This document shows, piece by piece, positions 33,846-42,299 of a stretch of 64,000 bases of DNA (positions within the stretch are counted from its first letter, which is position 1; every line of letters begins with the position of its first letter). Source of the DNA: an uncultured Holophagaceae bacterium (lineage in GTDB: Bacteria; Acidobacteriota; Holophagae; Holophagales; Holophagaceae); the NCBI GenBank assembly GCA_903884655.1, contig CAISFO010000052.1:80726-144725 (forward strand), read 5' to 3'. The notes under the pieces were generated by a model, which did not search any database, was not told where the DNA came from, and saw only the letters and a list, made by a program, of their open reading frames with translations. Position numbers and translations under genes: made by a program.

Positions 33846-35198
33846 ATGAACTCAAAGACGGACAGGCTGCTTGCTTTGGCCCATGAGTTACATAGCGCCA
33901 ACCAGGTCGAGTCGTCTGTTTCCTTGTATAGAAGGTATCTGGAATTAGAGCCCTCTCGCGTCGAAGCCTGGGTCAGTCTCGGCGGGCTTCTCCTGGAATG
34001 CGGCCGAGATGTTGAGGCGATGGAAGCGGTGAAGCGGGCTGTTGATCTATTTCCCGATAGTTTTGAAAATAAATTGATTCTTGCTAAAATAATGTTGAAA
34101 ATAAATGAATTTAATCAAGTTGAACATTTATTAAACTCTATGATTATTAAATTTGAAAATAATAAAAAATTGCACGAATTGTTTATATTATTGTTTTATA
34201 AACAACAAAATTGGCAAAAATTATATGACGAATTCAACAGGGTTCTTGATTTGAATCCATCTGATTCTACAGCATGGGAAAAAGGTTATCTAAATTTGTT
34301 GTTTGGGCATATTCCCCTTGGATGGGACCAGTACGAATCACGGTGGACCGCTCCCGGAGTCGACCTTCGGCCACCGAGCCACATACTCCCACAACCCCAT
34401 TGGCAGGGTGAGGCCTTTGCGGGGAAGACCTTGCTGCTGCGCTGGGAACAGGGGTTTGGCGACATCATCATGTTCGCCCGGTTCATTCCCCTGGCGAAAG
34501 CCAGGGGTGGGCGCGTGCTCCTCGAAGTCCTTCCGCCCTTGGCGGACTTGCTTGAGACGTGCCCGGGCCTTGATGGGGTGGTCCGGGATGGAGATCCCAT
34601 CCCGCCCTTCGACTTGCAGTTGCCCCTGCTCTCTCTGCCAAGAATATTCCAGACGGGCCTCGAGGCCATTCCCGCAGAGGTTCCCTATTTGACCATCCCG
34701 AACCGGGTGCCCCACCGGGAGGGCATCGACCGGATCATGGCCGCCACGACAGGTTGCAGGCGCCTTGGTTTGGTCTGGGCCGGCAGCCCCAAACATCCCA
34801 GGGATTCGGAACGCTCCATTCCTCCAGCCCTGTTGAAACCCCTGGAGGCACTGCCAGGCGTGGTCTGGCACAGCTTCCACATGGAGCCGGGGACCGAGCA
34901 GCCCTTCCCTGGCATCATCCCCATGGGCCCGGTGGTCAGGGGTAACTTCGCCGATACGGCCTACGCCCTTTCCGCCATGGAGCAGCTCATCACGGTGGAC
35001 ACCGCCACCGCCCACTTGGCCGGGGCGCTCGGGATCCCCACCTCCTTGATGATCACAGCCCACCCCGATTGGCGCTGGTTGATGGGCCGGAACGACAGTC
35101 CCTGGTATCCCGGCATGCGTCTCTATCGTCAGCCGGAGCCAGGGAACTGGCCGGCTGTCATCGAGAAGGTGCGTTCTGATCTGGTGGCGGGGATTTAG
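33846..35198 (+). CDS. TPR-glycosyltransferase (paralogue 2), AT-rich 5' half
   Basis: 450 aa from ATG 33846 (GGAAG five bases upstream; a TTG 12 bases earlier is less likely). TPR part to residue ~150, then the GT9/GT41-like module (LLLRWEQGFGDIIMFARFIP, LADLLETCPGLDGVV, LGLVWAGSPKHPRDSERSI, QLITVDTATAHLAGALGIP, DSPWYPGMRLYRQ). The first ~470 bp have many A- and T-rich codons, including runs of AAT, ATT and AAA; from about 34320 composition returns to the GC-rich norm. That break falls at the start of the glycosyltransferase domain, suggesting recombination between unlike copies. Confidence 0.75.
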   Translation: MNSKTDRLLALAHELHSANQVESSVSLYRRYLELEPSRVEAWVSLGGLLLECGRDVEAMEAVKRAVDLFPDSFENKLILAKIMLKINEFNQVEHLLNSMIIKFENNKKLHELFILLFYKQQNWQKLYDEFNRVLDLNPSDSTAWEKGYLNLLFGHIPLGWDQYESRWTAPGVDLRPPSHILPQPHWQGEAFAGKTLLLRWEQGFGDIIMFARFIPLAKARGGRVLLEVLPPLADLLETCPGLDGVVRDGDPIPPFDLQLPLLSLPRIFQTGLEAIPAEVPYLTIPNRVPHREGIDRIMAATTGCRRLGLVWAGSPKHPRDSERSIPPALLKPLEALPGVVWHSFHMEPGTEQPFPGIIPMGPVVRGNFADTAYALSAMEQLITVDTATAHLAGALGIPTSLMITAHPDWRWLMGRNDSPWYPGMRLYRQPEPGNWPAVIEKVRSDLVAGI

Positions 35199-35207
35199 GA
35201 GCCAGGA

Positions 35208-36152
35208 GTGAATGAGGTTGCTCGCAAGAAGCTGGACTGTGCCCAGGCAGAAATCTGCCTGCTGAAGGGCGACTTGCCCAAGGGATGGGACCTGCATGAA
35301 TCCCGCCTCCAGGTGCCGGGACTCATCACGCCACAGCGCCACTTCACCCACCCCCGCTGGGATGGCCGTCCCTTTGCAGGGAAGACCCTCCTGTTGCACT
35401 ACGAGCAAGGTCTAGGAGACACGCTGATGTTCGTGAGGTACGCGCCGATGGTGAAGGCGCTGGGAGGCACGGTCATCCTCGCCGCCCAGGCGGCGCTGGC
35501 CGAGGTCGTGGCCACCTGCCCGGGCATCGACCTGGTCATCCCGAAAGGAACGCCGCCGCCGCCCTTCGATGTCCATATGCCCCTGCTTTCCCTCCCCTGG
35601 GTGTTCCGGACGGACCTGAGTAGCATCCCTGCCGATATCCCCTACCTTCGTGTTCCGGACAGGGTCTCGCACCGCCAGGAGTTGCAAGCAGCCCTCGCTG
35701 CACCCGAGGGTTCCATCCGCATCGGCCTGGCCTGGAAAGGCAGTGCCTTCCATCCGCGGGACCGGGAGCGATCCATTTCGCCGGAGCAGCTTGGGCCCCT
35801 GGCGGGCCTGGCACAGGTTGCGTGGTACAGCTTCCAGCGCGAAGAGGACGCCGGGGTTCCTTTCCCTGAAATAAGAGACCTCGGCCCCTGGCTGGGTGAT
35901 TTCTCCGACACGGCGCTGGCGCTGAGCTCCATGGACCTCCTCATCACGGTGGATACGGCGGTGGCGCACTTGGCCGGCGCCCTGGGCATTCCGACCTTGC
36001 TTCTGGTGACGTTCGCCCCGGATTGGCGCTGGATGCTCGACCGGGCCGATAGCCCGTGGTACCCAACCCTCCGGATCTACCGCCAACCCTCGGTGGGAGA
36101 CTGGGACACGGTGGTTCGAAGGGTCATATTGGATCTCTCGGATGCTCAATAA
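35208..36152 (+). CDS. Glycosyltransferase domain protein lacking TPRs (paralogue 3)
   Basis: 314 aa from GTG 35208, nine bases after the previous stop. It starts almost directly at the glycosyltransferase part (LLKGDLPKGWDLHESRLQVP), with no TPR units, so it is a shortened copy of its neighbours. Core motifs are intact: LLHYEQGLGDTLMFVRYAP, VVATCPGIDLVI, RIGLAWKGSAFHPRDRERSI, LLITVDTAVAHLAGALGIP, DSPWYPTLRIYRQ. It could be an independent enzyme using another copy's TPR for substrate recognition, or a truncated duplicate. Confidence 0.7.
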   Translation: MNEVARKKLDCAQAEICLLKGDLPKGWDLHESRLQVPGLITPQRHFTHPRWDGRPFAGKTLLLHYEQGLGDTLMFVRYAPMVKALGGTVILAAQAALAEVVATCPGIDLVIPKGTPPPPFDVHMPLLSLPWVFRTDLSSIPADIPYLRVPDRVSHRQELQAALAAPEGSIRIGLAWKGSAFHPRDRERSISPEQLGPLAGLAQVAWYSFQREEDAGVPFPEIRDLGPWLGDFSDTALALSSMDLLITVDTAVAHLAGALGIPTLLLVTFAPDWRWMLDRADSPWYPTLRIYRQPSVGDWDTVVRRVILDLSDAQ

Positions 36153-36185
36153 GCCCCAACCTCTTTGCAAGGAAGGGAATTCCCC

Positions 36186-37331
36186 TTGAATCAAACCGCC
36201 AGCCGGGTGCTCGAGGAAGCCCGCCAGCTCGAGAGGGAAGGGGCCATGTCGCAGGCGTGCCGCCTCCTGGAAGCCTTCCTGGCGCGGGATCCGCTCAATG
36301 CGCCCGTCAACAGCCTGCTGATCAGGCTCCTTGCGGACCAGGGGGATTGGGCTGGATTCGGCGAAGTCATGCAGCGGTTCATCCGTCTGCAGAACCACCC
36401 GTTACCCATCGAAGCGTACGAACTGGGGCTCCTGGATCTGCGGCTGGGGATCATGCCCCGGGGCTGGCTGGGGTATGAAAGCCGCCTGCAGTGCCCCGGG
36501 TTGATCGGACCCGTACGGACCTTCTCCCAGCCCCGTTGGGACGGGGCTCCCTTCCCCGGAAAGACCCTTCTGATCCACTACGAGCAGGGTCTGGGGGATA
36601 CGTTCATGTTCGTGCGGTATGCGGCCAAGGCGAAGGCCCTTGGCGGCAGGGTGTTGCTGGCCGTGCAGTCGGCCCTGGCGGATGTGGCAGCCACCTGCCC
36701 GGGTGTGGATGAGGTGGTTCCCCATGGGAGGCCCCTGCCGCCTTTCGATATCCAGGTGTCCCTGCTGTCGCTCCCCAGCCTCTTCAGGACGGAACTCAAT
36801 ACCATCCCCGCCGAAGTTCCCTACCTGGATGTGCCCGAACGGGTTCCCAATCGCCAGCAGATCGCAGCGCTGCTCGGGGCATCAGAGGGGCAGATCCGGA
36901 TCGGGCTGGTCTGGGCGGGAAGTTCGACCCATGTTCGGGATGCGGAGCGCTCTTTGCCCCCTTCGCTGCTCGCCCCCCTGGCGGCGATTCCGGGCGTTGC
37001 CTGGCACAGCTTCCAGCTCGAAGCCAGGGAGTCGCCCGTCCTTCCAGGGTTGGTACCCCTGGATCCCTATATTCGCAATTTCTCGGATACCGCCTATGCC
37101 CTCTCCGGAATGCAGCTGGTGATCACGGTGGATACCGCCCTGGCTCACTTGGCTGGAGCCATGGGGATTCCCACGATGCTGCTGGTCGCCTTCTTTCCGG
37201 ATTTCCGGTGGATGATGGGCCGTGAGGACTCGCCCTGGTACCCCAGCATGAGGATCTACCGGCAATCCAGCCCCGGGGATTGGACCACCGTTGTGCAGCG
37301 ACTGGCAGCGGACCTGATGGGTGAATCATGA
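36186..37331 (+). CDS. TPR-glycosyltransferase (paralogue 4)
   Basis: 381 aa from TTG 36186 (GGAAGGGA seven bases upstream); a TTG at 36165 is also in frame. Only a short TPR segment (~residues 1-60) precedes the glycosyltransferase module, which is intact: LLIHYEQGLGDTFMFVRYAA, DVAATCPGVDEVV, IGLVWAGSSTHVRDAERSL, LVITVDTALAHLAGAMGIP, DSPWYPSMRIYRQ. Its stop overlaps the start of paralogue 5 (ATGA), so translation is coupled. Confidence 0.75.
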   Translation: MNQTASRVLEEARQLEREGAMSQACRLLEAFLARDPLNAPVNSLLIRLLADQGDWAGFGEVMQRFIRLQNHPLPIEAYELGLLDLRLGIMPRGWLGYESRLQCPGLIGPVRTFSQPRWDGAPFPGKTLLIHYEQGLGDTFMFVRYAAKAKALGGRVLLAVQSALADVAATCPGVDEVVPHGRPLPPFDIQVSLLSLPSLFRTELNTIPAEVPYLDVPERVPNRQQIAALLGASEGQIRIGLVWAGSSTHVRDAERSLPPSLLAPLAAIPGVAWHSFQLEARESPVLPGLVPLDPYIRNFSDTAYALSGMQLVITVDTALAHLAGAMGIPTMLLVAFFPDFRWMMGREDSPWYPSMRIYRQSSPGDWTTVVQRLAADLMGES

Positions 37332-39142
37332 AACGGGAACTTCTTAAACTAATCCAGGAAGCCCACCGGTTGGATCGGGATGGTCAGTGGGAGGCGGCGG
37401 CCAAGGCCTATACCGTCTTCCTGAAGCAGCAACCAAAAAACGCGGCAGCCTGGGGTGATTATGGAGGCCTCCTCATGCTCTCCGGTCAGCTCGAAAAGGC
37501 CGAGGCAGCCTGCCGACGCGCCCTGTCCATCGATCCCGCGTGTCCGGGAGCAAGGATCAACCTCGGGTGCACCTTCTTGAAACAGGGTGCGTACGAAGAG
37601 GCGGAGCGGCATTTTCGGCGGGTCCTGGTTAAGGATCCCCGCCGCAACGATGCTCGCCTGGCCCTGGCAGAAGGTTTGATGAAGAGGGGAGATCTGGCCT
37701 CGGCCAGGGAGGAATTGGAGCGGACCTTGACCTTGGCTCCGGACCACCTGGATGCCCACAAGCTGCTCTGCCGCATCCTGGTGCTGAAAGAGGATCTGCC
37801 CTCAACCCGCCGGGAGGTCCTGCGTCGGTTCACTGCCTTGGGAGCTGTTTCCAGTGCCGAAGCGCGGCTGGAGGTTTCGAATCTGTCCCTGCTCTTCGGC
37901 GACATGCCCCAGGGCTGGGAGCAGTACGAGTCCCGTCTCGGGTTGCCTGTGGCGAGGCCCCCGCAAGGCAGGCCCGATCCTTCACTCTGGAAGGGGCAAC
38001 CGTTCCCTGGAAAGACCCTGCTGGTCGAATGGGAGGAGGATCCCGCGGATTTCCAGATGTACCTGCGTTACGCCCCCCTGCTGAAAGCGCTGGGAGGCAA
38101 GGTGGTGTGGCAGGTCGATCAAGCTTCTGAAACTTCGGCCACCCAATGCCGGCACATCGATCAGGTCTGCAGGGTGGGCGAGGCAACCCCTTCCTTCGAC
38201 TTCCGTGTACCCATGGTTGGCCTTCCGTGGCTGTTTAAGGCTGGGATCGCGGTGGTACCACCGGAGAGTCCCTACCACCTCCATCCTCTGCCAGCGGGGA
38301 TGCTGGCACCACCCGAGGCCCATCCGGATCACCCACGTTGGAGAGGAGAGCCCTTCGAAGGAAAGACCCTGCTGGTGGACTGGGAACAGGGCCTCGGTGA
38401 CACCCTCATGTTTGTGCGGTACGCCCCGAGGGTGAAGGCGCTGGGAGGCCGGGTCATCTGGTCGGTGCAGCGACCGGTGGCCGAGGTGGTGGCTACCTGT
38501 CAGGGCGTGGACGAGGTTATTCCTTCGGGCGACCCGCTCCCGGCCTTCGACCTCCATGTGCCACTGATGTCGCTGCCCTGGATCTTCAGGACCGACCTGA
38601 CCACCATTCCTGCCGAGGTCCCCTACCTGCACGTGCCCCGCCGGGTCCCAAACCTCGCGCAACTAAGGGAGGTCCTGGACCGATCTTCGGGCAAGCTGCG
38701 CATCGGGCTCGCCTGGTCGGGCAATCCCGCCCACAAGCGGAACAGCGACCGCTCCATGCCGAGGGAACTGCTTGCACCCTTGGCGGCTCTGCCGGATGTG
38801 GCCTGGTACGGCTTCCACTTCGGTCCAGTGGAGGAAGTTCCCTTCCCAGGCGTAACAGCCCTGGCGCCCATCTTGAGTTCCTTTGCGGATTCAGCCTACG
38901 CTGTGTCCGCCATGGATCTGGTGATCACGGTGGATACGGCCCTGGCCCACCTGGCCGGCGCCATGGGCATTCCTACGCTGCTTCTGGTACATGCCTTTCC
39001 GGATTGGCGGTGGCTCCTGGGCCGAGAGGACAGTCCCTGGTATCCCACCTTGCGGATTTACCGCCAGCCCACGGCTGGAGACTGGGCGTCGGTGGTGCAG
39101 CGGATGCTCCTGGACCTGACCAGCCAGGATGCGTTCACCTGA
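37328..39142 (+). CDS. TPR-glycosyltransferase with duplicated half domain (paralogue 5)
   Basis: 604 aa, the longest of the set. Residues 1-165 are four to five TPR units (EAAAKAYTVFLKQQPKNAAA). Residues ~190-325 resemble the first Rossmann half of the module (LLVEWEEDPADFQMYLRYAP), but the key QGxGD segment is EEDPAD and the downstream CPG-x-D motif is lost. From ~residue 335 a second, complete module begins (LLVDWEQGLGDTLMFVRYAP ... DLVITVDTALAHLAGAMGIP ... DSPWYPTLRIYRQ). So the protein holds an extra, degenerate half-domain between TPRs and the catalytic part, consistent with a tandem duplication followed by decay. Confidence 0.75.
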   Translation: MKRELLKLIQEAHRLDRDGQWEAAAKAYTVFLKQQPKNAAAWGDYGGLLMLSGQLEKAEAACRRALSIDPACPGARINLGCTFLKQGAYEEAERHFRRVLVKDPRRNDARLALAEGLMKRGDLASAREELERTLTLAPDHLDAHKLLCRILVLKEDLPSTRREVLRRFTALGAVSSAEARLEVSNLSLLFGDMPQGWEQYESRLGLPVARPPQGRPDPSLWKGQPFPGKTLLVEWEEDPADFQMYLRYAPLLKALGGKVVWQVDQASETSATQCRHIDQVCRVGEATPSFDFRVPMVGLPWLFKAGIAVVPPESPYHLHPLPAGMLAPPEAHPDHPRWRGEPFEGKTLLVDWEQGLGDTLMFVRYAPRVKALGGRVIWSVQRPVAEVVATCQGVDEVIPSGDPLPAFDLHVPLMSLPWIFRTDLTTIPAEVPYLHVPRRVPNLAQLREVLDRSSGKLRIGLAWSGNPAHKRNSDRSMPRELLAPLAALPDVAWYGFHFGPVEEVPFPGVTALAPILSSFADSAYAVSAMDLVITVDTALAHLAGAMGIPTLLLVHAFPDWRWLLGREDSPWYPTLRIYRQPTAGDWASVVQRMLLDLTSQDAFT

Positions 39143-39241
39143 GCCTTCAAGTCATTCCTGGCCCAGGCTCCAACGATGGTCCGTCTCTTTGCTACCCTTC
39201 GATCCAGGTTCCAACCCCTTTGACTGAGTTCTGAATCCGTC

Positions 39242-40699
39242 ATGACCCAATCGCCCCTGGAAATGCTGGAGGAAGCCCGCGTACTTGCGGAGGCGGGACA
39301 GCCTCTGCGTGCGCTGATGACCTACCGCAATCTGCTGCTTCTCCACCCGGAGTCGGCGGAAGCCTGGGCCGAATACGGGACTTTGATGCTGGCCAGCGGG
39401 CAGGCGGAAGGCGCCCTGGTGGCCCTCTCACGGTCGCTCACCCTTCTGCCGGATGGTCTCCCTGCGCTGGTGGGTTCGGGGAAGGCCTGCATGCACCTGG
39501 GCCGATGGCGCGAGGCCGCGGCCCACTTCGACCAGGCGCTTGCCAAGGACCCCGACCAGGACGAGGTCCGCTTGGAATTGGCCCGATGCCTGGCAAGAGC
39601 GGGCGACCTGGATGCGGCCCGCGCCGCGGCCGCGAAGGTGGTGGAAAGGGATCCTGTCAATGCGGCGGCCACCCGCATCCTCATCGACATCCTCATTCGG
39701 CAGGAGGACTGGCCCTCGCTCCACCACGAGATGCTCCGAAGGGTGACCATGGACCATCACGGGGTCGACCTGGCCTGGGAACGGTCCTGCGTCAACCTCC
39801 TCTTCGGCATCATGCCCGAGGGCTGGGACGAACATGAGTCCCGTCTGGTGCATCCCGCCAATACGACGCCCAAACGTGCCTTCGCTCGGCCCCTTTGGCG
39901 CGGGGAGTCGATCGAGGGGCGTACCTTGCTGTTGCATTGGGAGCAGGGCTTTGGCGACACCCTGATGTTCGTGCGGTATGCCGCCAAAGCCAAGCGCCTC
40001 GGGGCCAGGGTCCTCCTGCTCGCGCAGCCGGAACTGGCGGATCTGGTGGCCACCTGCCCAGGTGTGGATGAGGTCATCGTCGAAGGATTTCCGCTCCCGC
40101 CCTTCGATGTGCATCTGCCATTGCTGAGCCTTCCCAAGCTCTTCCGGACGGATCTGGCCTCCATTCCGGCCGAGATGCCCTACCTGGGCGTTCCACCCCA
40201 GGTTCCGAACCGGGCAGGAATAGAGGCATGTCTGGCAGGCTCCGAAGGCCGCACCCGGATCGGGATCTCCTGGGTCTGCAGCCGGAGCTTCGAGGGAGCC
40301 GCCAGGAAGTCCATCCTTCCGGAGCTGTTTCAGCCATTGGACGCCTTGCCCGAGGTCGCCTGGTTATCCCTCCAGTATGGCGTCCAGGAAGTGCCGCCCC
40401 TTCACGACGTCGGCGACCTGGGGTCCTCGCTGAGCAATTTTTCGGACACGGCCTATGCCGTCAGCCGCATGGACCTGGTGATCACCATTGATACCGCCCT
40501 CGCCCACCTGGCGGGTGCCCTAGGCATTCCGACCCTGCTACTGCTCACGGACATACCCGATTGGCGCTGGCTCATGGGCCGCGAGGACAGTCCCTGGTAT
40601 CCCTCCATGCGGCTCTACCGGCAACGCGACGCGAAAGATTGGGCTTCGGTGATTCAACGAGTGCTCAAGGACCTGGAAGGCGGCAGGATCGCCCTGTAG
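39242..40699 (+). CDS. TPR-glycosyltransferase (paralogue 6)
   Basis: 485 aa. Four TPR units over residues 1-165 (RALMTYRNLLLLHPESAEAW, and AAHFDQALAKDPDQDEVRL), then the complete glycosyltransferase module: LLHWEQGFGDTLMFVRYAA, LVATCPGVDEVI, RIGISWVCSRSFEGAARKSI, LVITIDTALAHLAGALGIP, DSPWYPSMRLYRQ. The usual W-A-G-x-x-x-H in the donor-site loop is W-V-C-S-R-S-F here, so donor preference may differ. Preceded by a 100-bp gap after paralogue 5. Confidence 0.75.
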   Translation: MTQSPLEMLEEARVLAEAGQPLRALMTYRNLLLLHPESAEAWAEYGTLMLASGQAEGALVALSRSLTLLPDGLPALVGSGKACMHLGRWREAAAHFDQALAKDPDQDEVRLELARCLARAGDLDAARAAAAKVVERDPVNAAATRILIDILIRQEDWPSLHHEMLRRVTMDHHGVDLAWERSCVNLLFGIMPEGWDEHESRLVHPANTTPKRAFARPLWRGESIEGRTLLLHWEQGFGDTLMFVRYAAKAKRLGARVLLLAQPELADLVATCPGVDEVIVEGFPLPPFDVHLPLLSLPKLFRTDLASIPAEMPYLGVPPQVPNRAGIEACLAGSEGRTRIGISWVCSRSFEGAARKSILPELFQPLDALPEVAWLSLQYGVQEVPPLHDVGDLGSSLSNFSDTAYAVSRMDLVITIDTALAHLAGALGIPTLLLLTDIPDWRWLMGREDSPWYPSMRLYRQRDAKDWASVIQRVLKDLEGGRIAL

Positions 40700-40761
40700 C
40701 CGAATTGCAAGGACCCCTTATCTGGGCAGGGCGCGCTTCTGGCGCTGGGGTTGGGACCGGA

Positions 40762-41592
40762 TCAGCCAGGAGCCGCCTGTTTGAGGTTCAGGGTGTCCGA
40801 GGTGGACGTGATGGGCGTGAGATCCGTCTCCAGGCCTTGATCGCGGTGTACGGCAATCATGTTGATGGATAAGATGTTCGGAAAAACATCCTTCGGATTG
40901 CCTTTGAAATTTTTGGGACTGAAGAGCGGGGGGGCGTGCCACCAGAGGCGGTACCCCAGATCGAAGAGCCGCTGGATCAGCTCGGGGGACCGATCAGCCC
41001 GGTCGTTTTCCACATACATGACCGGGCGGCACCGCCTGATCGTTTCCACTGCACCTCCGAGGACCTTGCTTTCGAAGCCCTCCACATCCAGCTTGATGAA
41101 ATTGACACGCTCCAGCTGGAAGTCGTCCAGCCGACCGATTGGAATGGGTTCACCCTCATCGACCATATCCATGCTCACTCCGCCATAATTATTGGATTGG
41201 GAATAGTCCAGGACGGGAATCTGGCAGGTGCCCTGGCTGTCGCCGAGGGCCATGGCATAGGTGATGGAGTTGGGAATGCTGTTGAGCACCAGGTTCGCGC
41301 ACAGGATCCGGTGCAGCATGGGCTGAGGCTCGAAGGCCACCACGGCGCCCTTGGGACCGACCAGCTGAGCCATGGGCACCGTGTGGGCTCCGATATTGGC
41401 TCCAATGTCCAGCGCGACCATTCCTGGGCGCAGAAAGTGGGTGAAGATCTCGACTTCGCCCTGGCTGAACTGCCCGTACTCTTTGAAGGAGCGGCCCACG
41501 TACTGATCCGAGGACAAGTAGACCATGGGGCCATAGCGGCAGTCCGACATCTCTACGAAGGCTGGAAAGGGTTGGAATCTGTTGGTCGGCAT
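40762..41592 (-). CDS. FkbM family methyltransferase
   Basis: 276 aa from ATG 41592 (GGAG five bases upstream); the frame continues 22 codons further out without a better start. SAM-binding motif LDIGANIGAHTVPMAQLV, then VAFEPQPMLHRILCANL, FIKLDVEGFESKVLGGA and PVMYVENDR, all typical of FkbM/NoeI O-methyltransferases that methylate sugars. In this setting it could methylate flagellin glycan, by analogy. It is convergent with paralogue 6 and divergent from the second FliS. Confidence 0.85.
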   Translation of the reverse strand: MPTNRFQPFPAFVEMSDCRYGPMVYLSSDQYVGRSFKEYGQFSQGEVEIFTHFLRPGMVALDIGANIGAHTVPMAQLVGPKGAVVAFEPQPMLHRILCANLVLNSIPNSITYAMALGDSQGTCQIPVLDYSQSNNYGGVSMDMVDEGEPIPIGRLDDFQLERVNFIKLDVEGFESKVLGGAVETIRRCRPVMYVENDRADRSPELIQRLFDLGYRLWWHAPPLFSPKNFKGNPKDVFPNILSINMIAVHRDQGLETDLTPITSTSDTLNLKQAAPG

Positions 41593-41725
41593 GGAAGCTC
41601 CGTGGAACCGGGAAGTGACGCCCATCCTAGCAGTCCGCTGGACCAGCCCGGGGGGCACTCAGGAAAGCGGGAGCCATGATTCAGCTCTGGCCGAAATCTG
41701 CCGAAACGAGGGGCATGAGGGTTCG

Positions 41726-42283
41726 ATGACTTTCCTGTCCAATGCCGTGAATGCTGGATCCGATCATGAGGCGCAGGCTCCGGAGCGCCCGGAGAAGCCT
41801 GATTTCGCCGGAAGGACGCCCCAGGAGGCTCACACCGGGATCCATACCGTGGACGCAGTACCTCTGGGGGGGACGGGTATGATGACGCCCCAGCAGGCAT
41901 CGACCACTGCTCCGGCCTCAAATGAGCCAAGAGACATCCCTGAGCACGTGGTGGTGTTGCTGCTGGAAGGCGGGCAGCGGTTCCTGGCGAAGGCCGATGA
42001 GGCGATCCGTCGGCAGGATCCCGTGGCCAGGGACTTCCACCTGAAGAAAGTCCTGGCCATCCTCGAGGAGCTCAACCGGCGGCTGGACCCCGTGAACGGT
42101 GGCGAGCTAGTGATCAATCTGAGTCGGATCTACGACTGGTGGGGGCGAGAAATCGCCGAAGCGGGCGAAAACGATGATGGGGACCGGTTGAAACTCATCG
42201 CCGCGCAGATGGGTGAAATCCGCCGGTCCTGGGAGCATGTTCTCTTCAAGGGCGAAGGCTTCTCCGAAGGCCCGAACCCCTGA
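41726..42283 (+). CDS. FliS paralogue with N-terminal extension
   Basis: 185 aa from ATG 41726 (GAGGG five bases upstream). The C-terminal ~115 residues match FliS: LLLEGGQRFLAKADEAIRRQ, GGELVINLSRIYDWWGREI, QMGEIRRSWEHVLFK; the same core appears in the fliS at 31039, including the IYDWW string. The N-terminal ~65 residues are unordered and Pro/Ala/Thr-rich, absent from ordinary FliS. A second FliS bounding the glycosyltransferase block may bind modified flagellin or a different filament protein. It ends 16 bp before the convergent upp stop. Confidence 0.8.
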   Translation: MTFLSNAVNAGSDHEAQAPERPEKPDFAGRTPQEAHTGIHTVDAVPLGGTGMMTPQQASTTAPASNEPRDIPEHVVVLLLEGGQRFLAKADEAIRRQDPVARDFHLKKVLAILEELNRRLDPVNGGELVINLSRIYDWWGREIAEAGENDDGDRLKLIAAQMGEIRRSWEHVLFKGEGFSEGPNP

Positions 42284-42299
42284 GATCCGCCAGGGGCAG

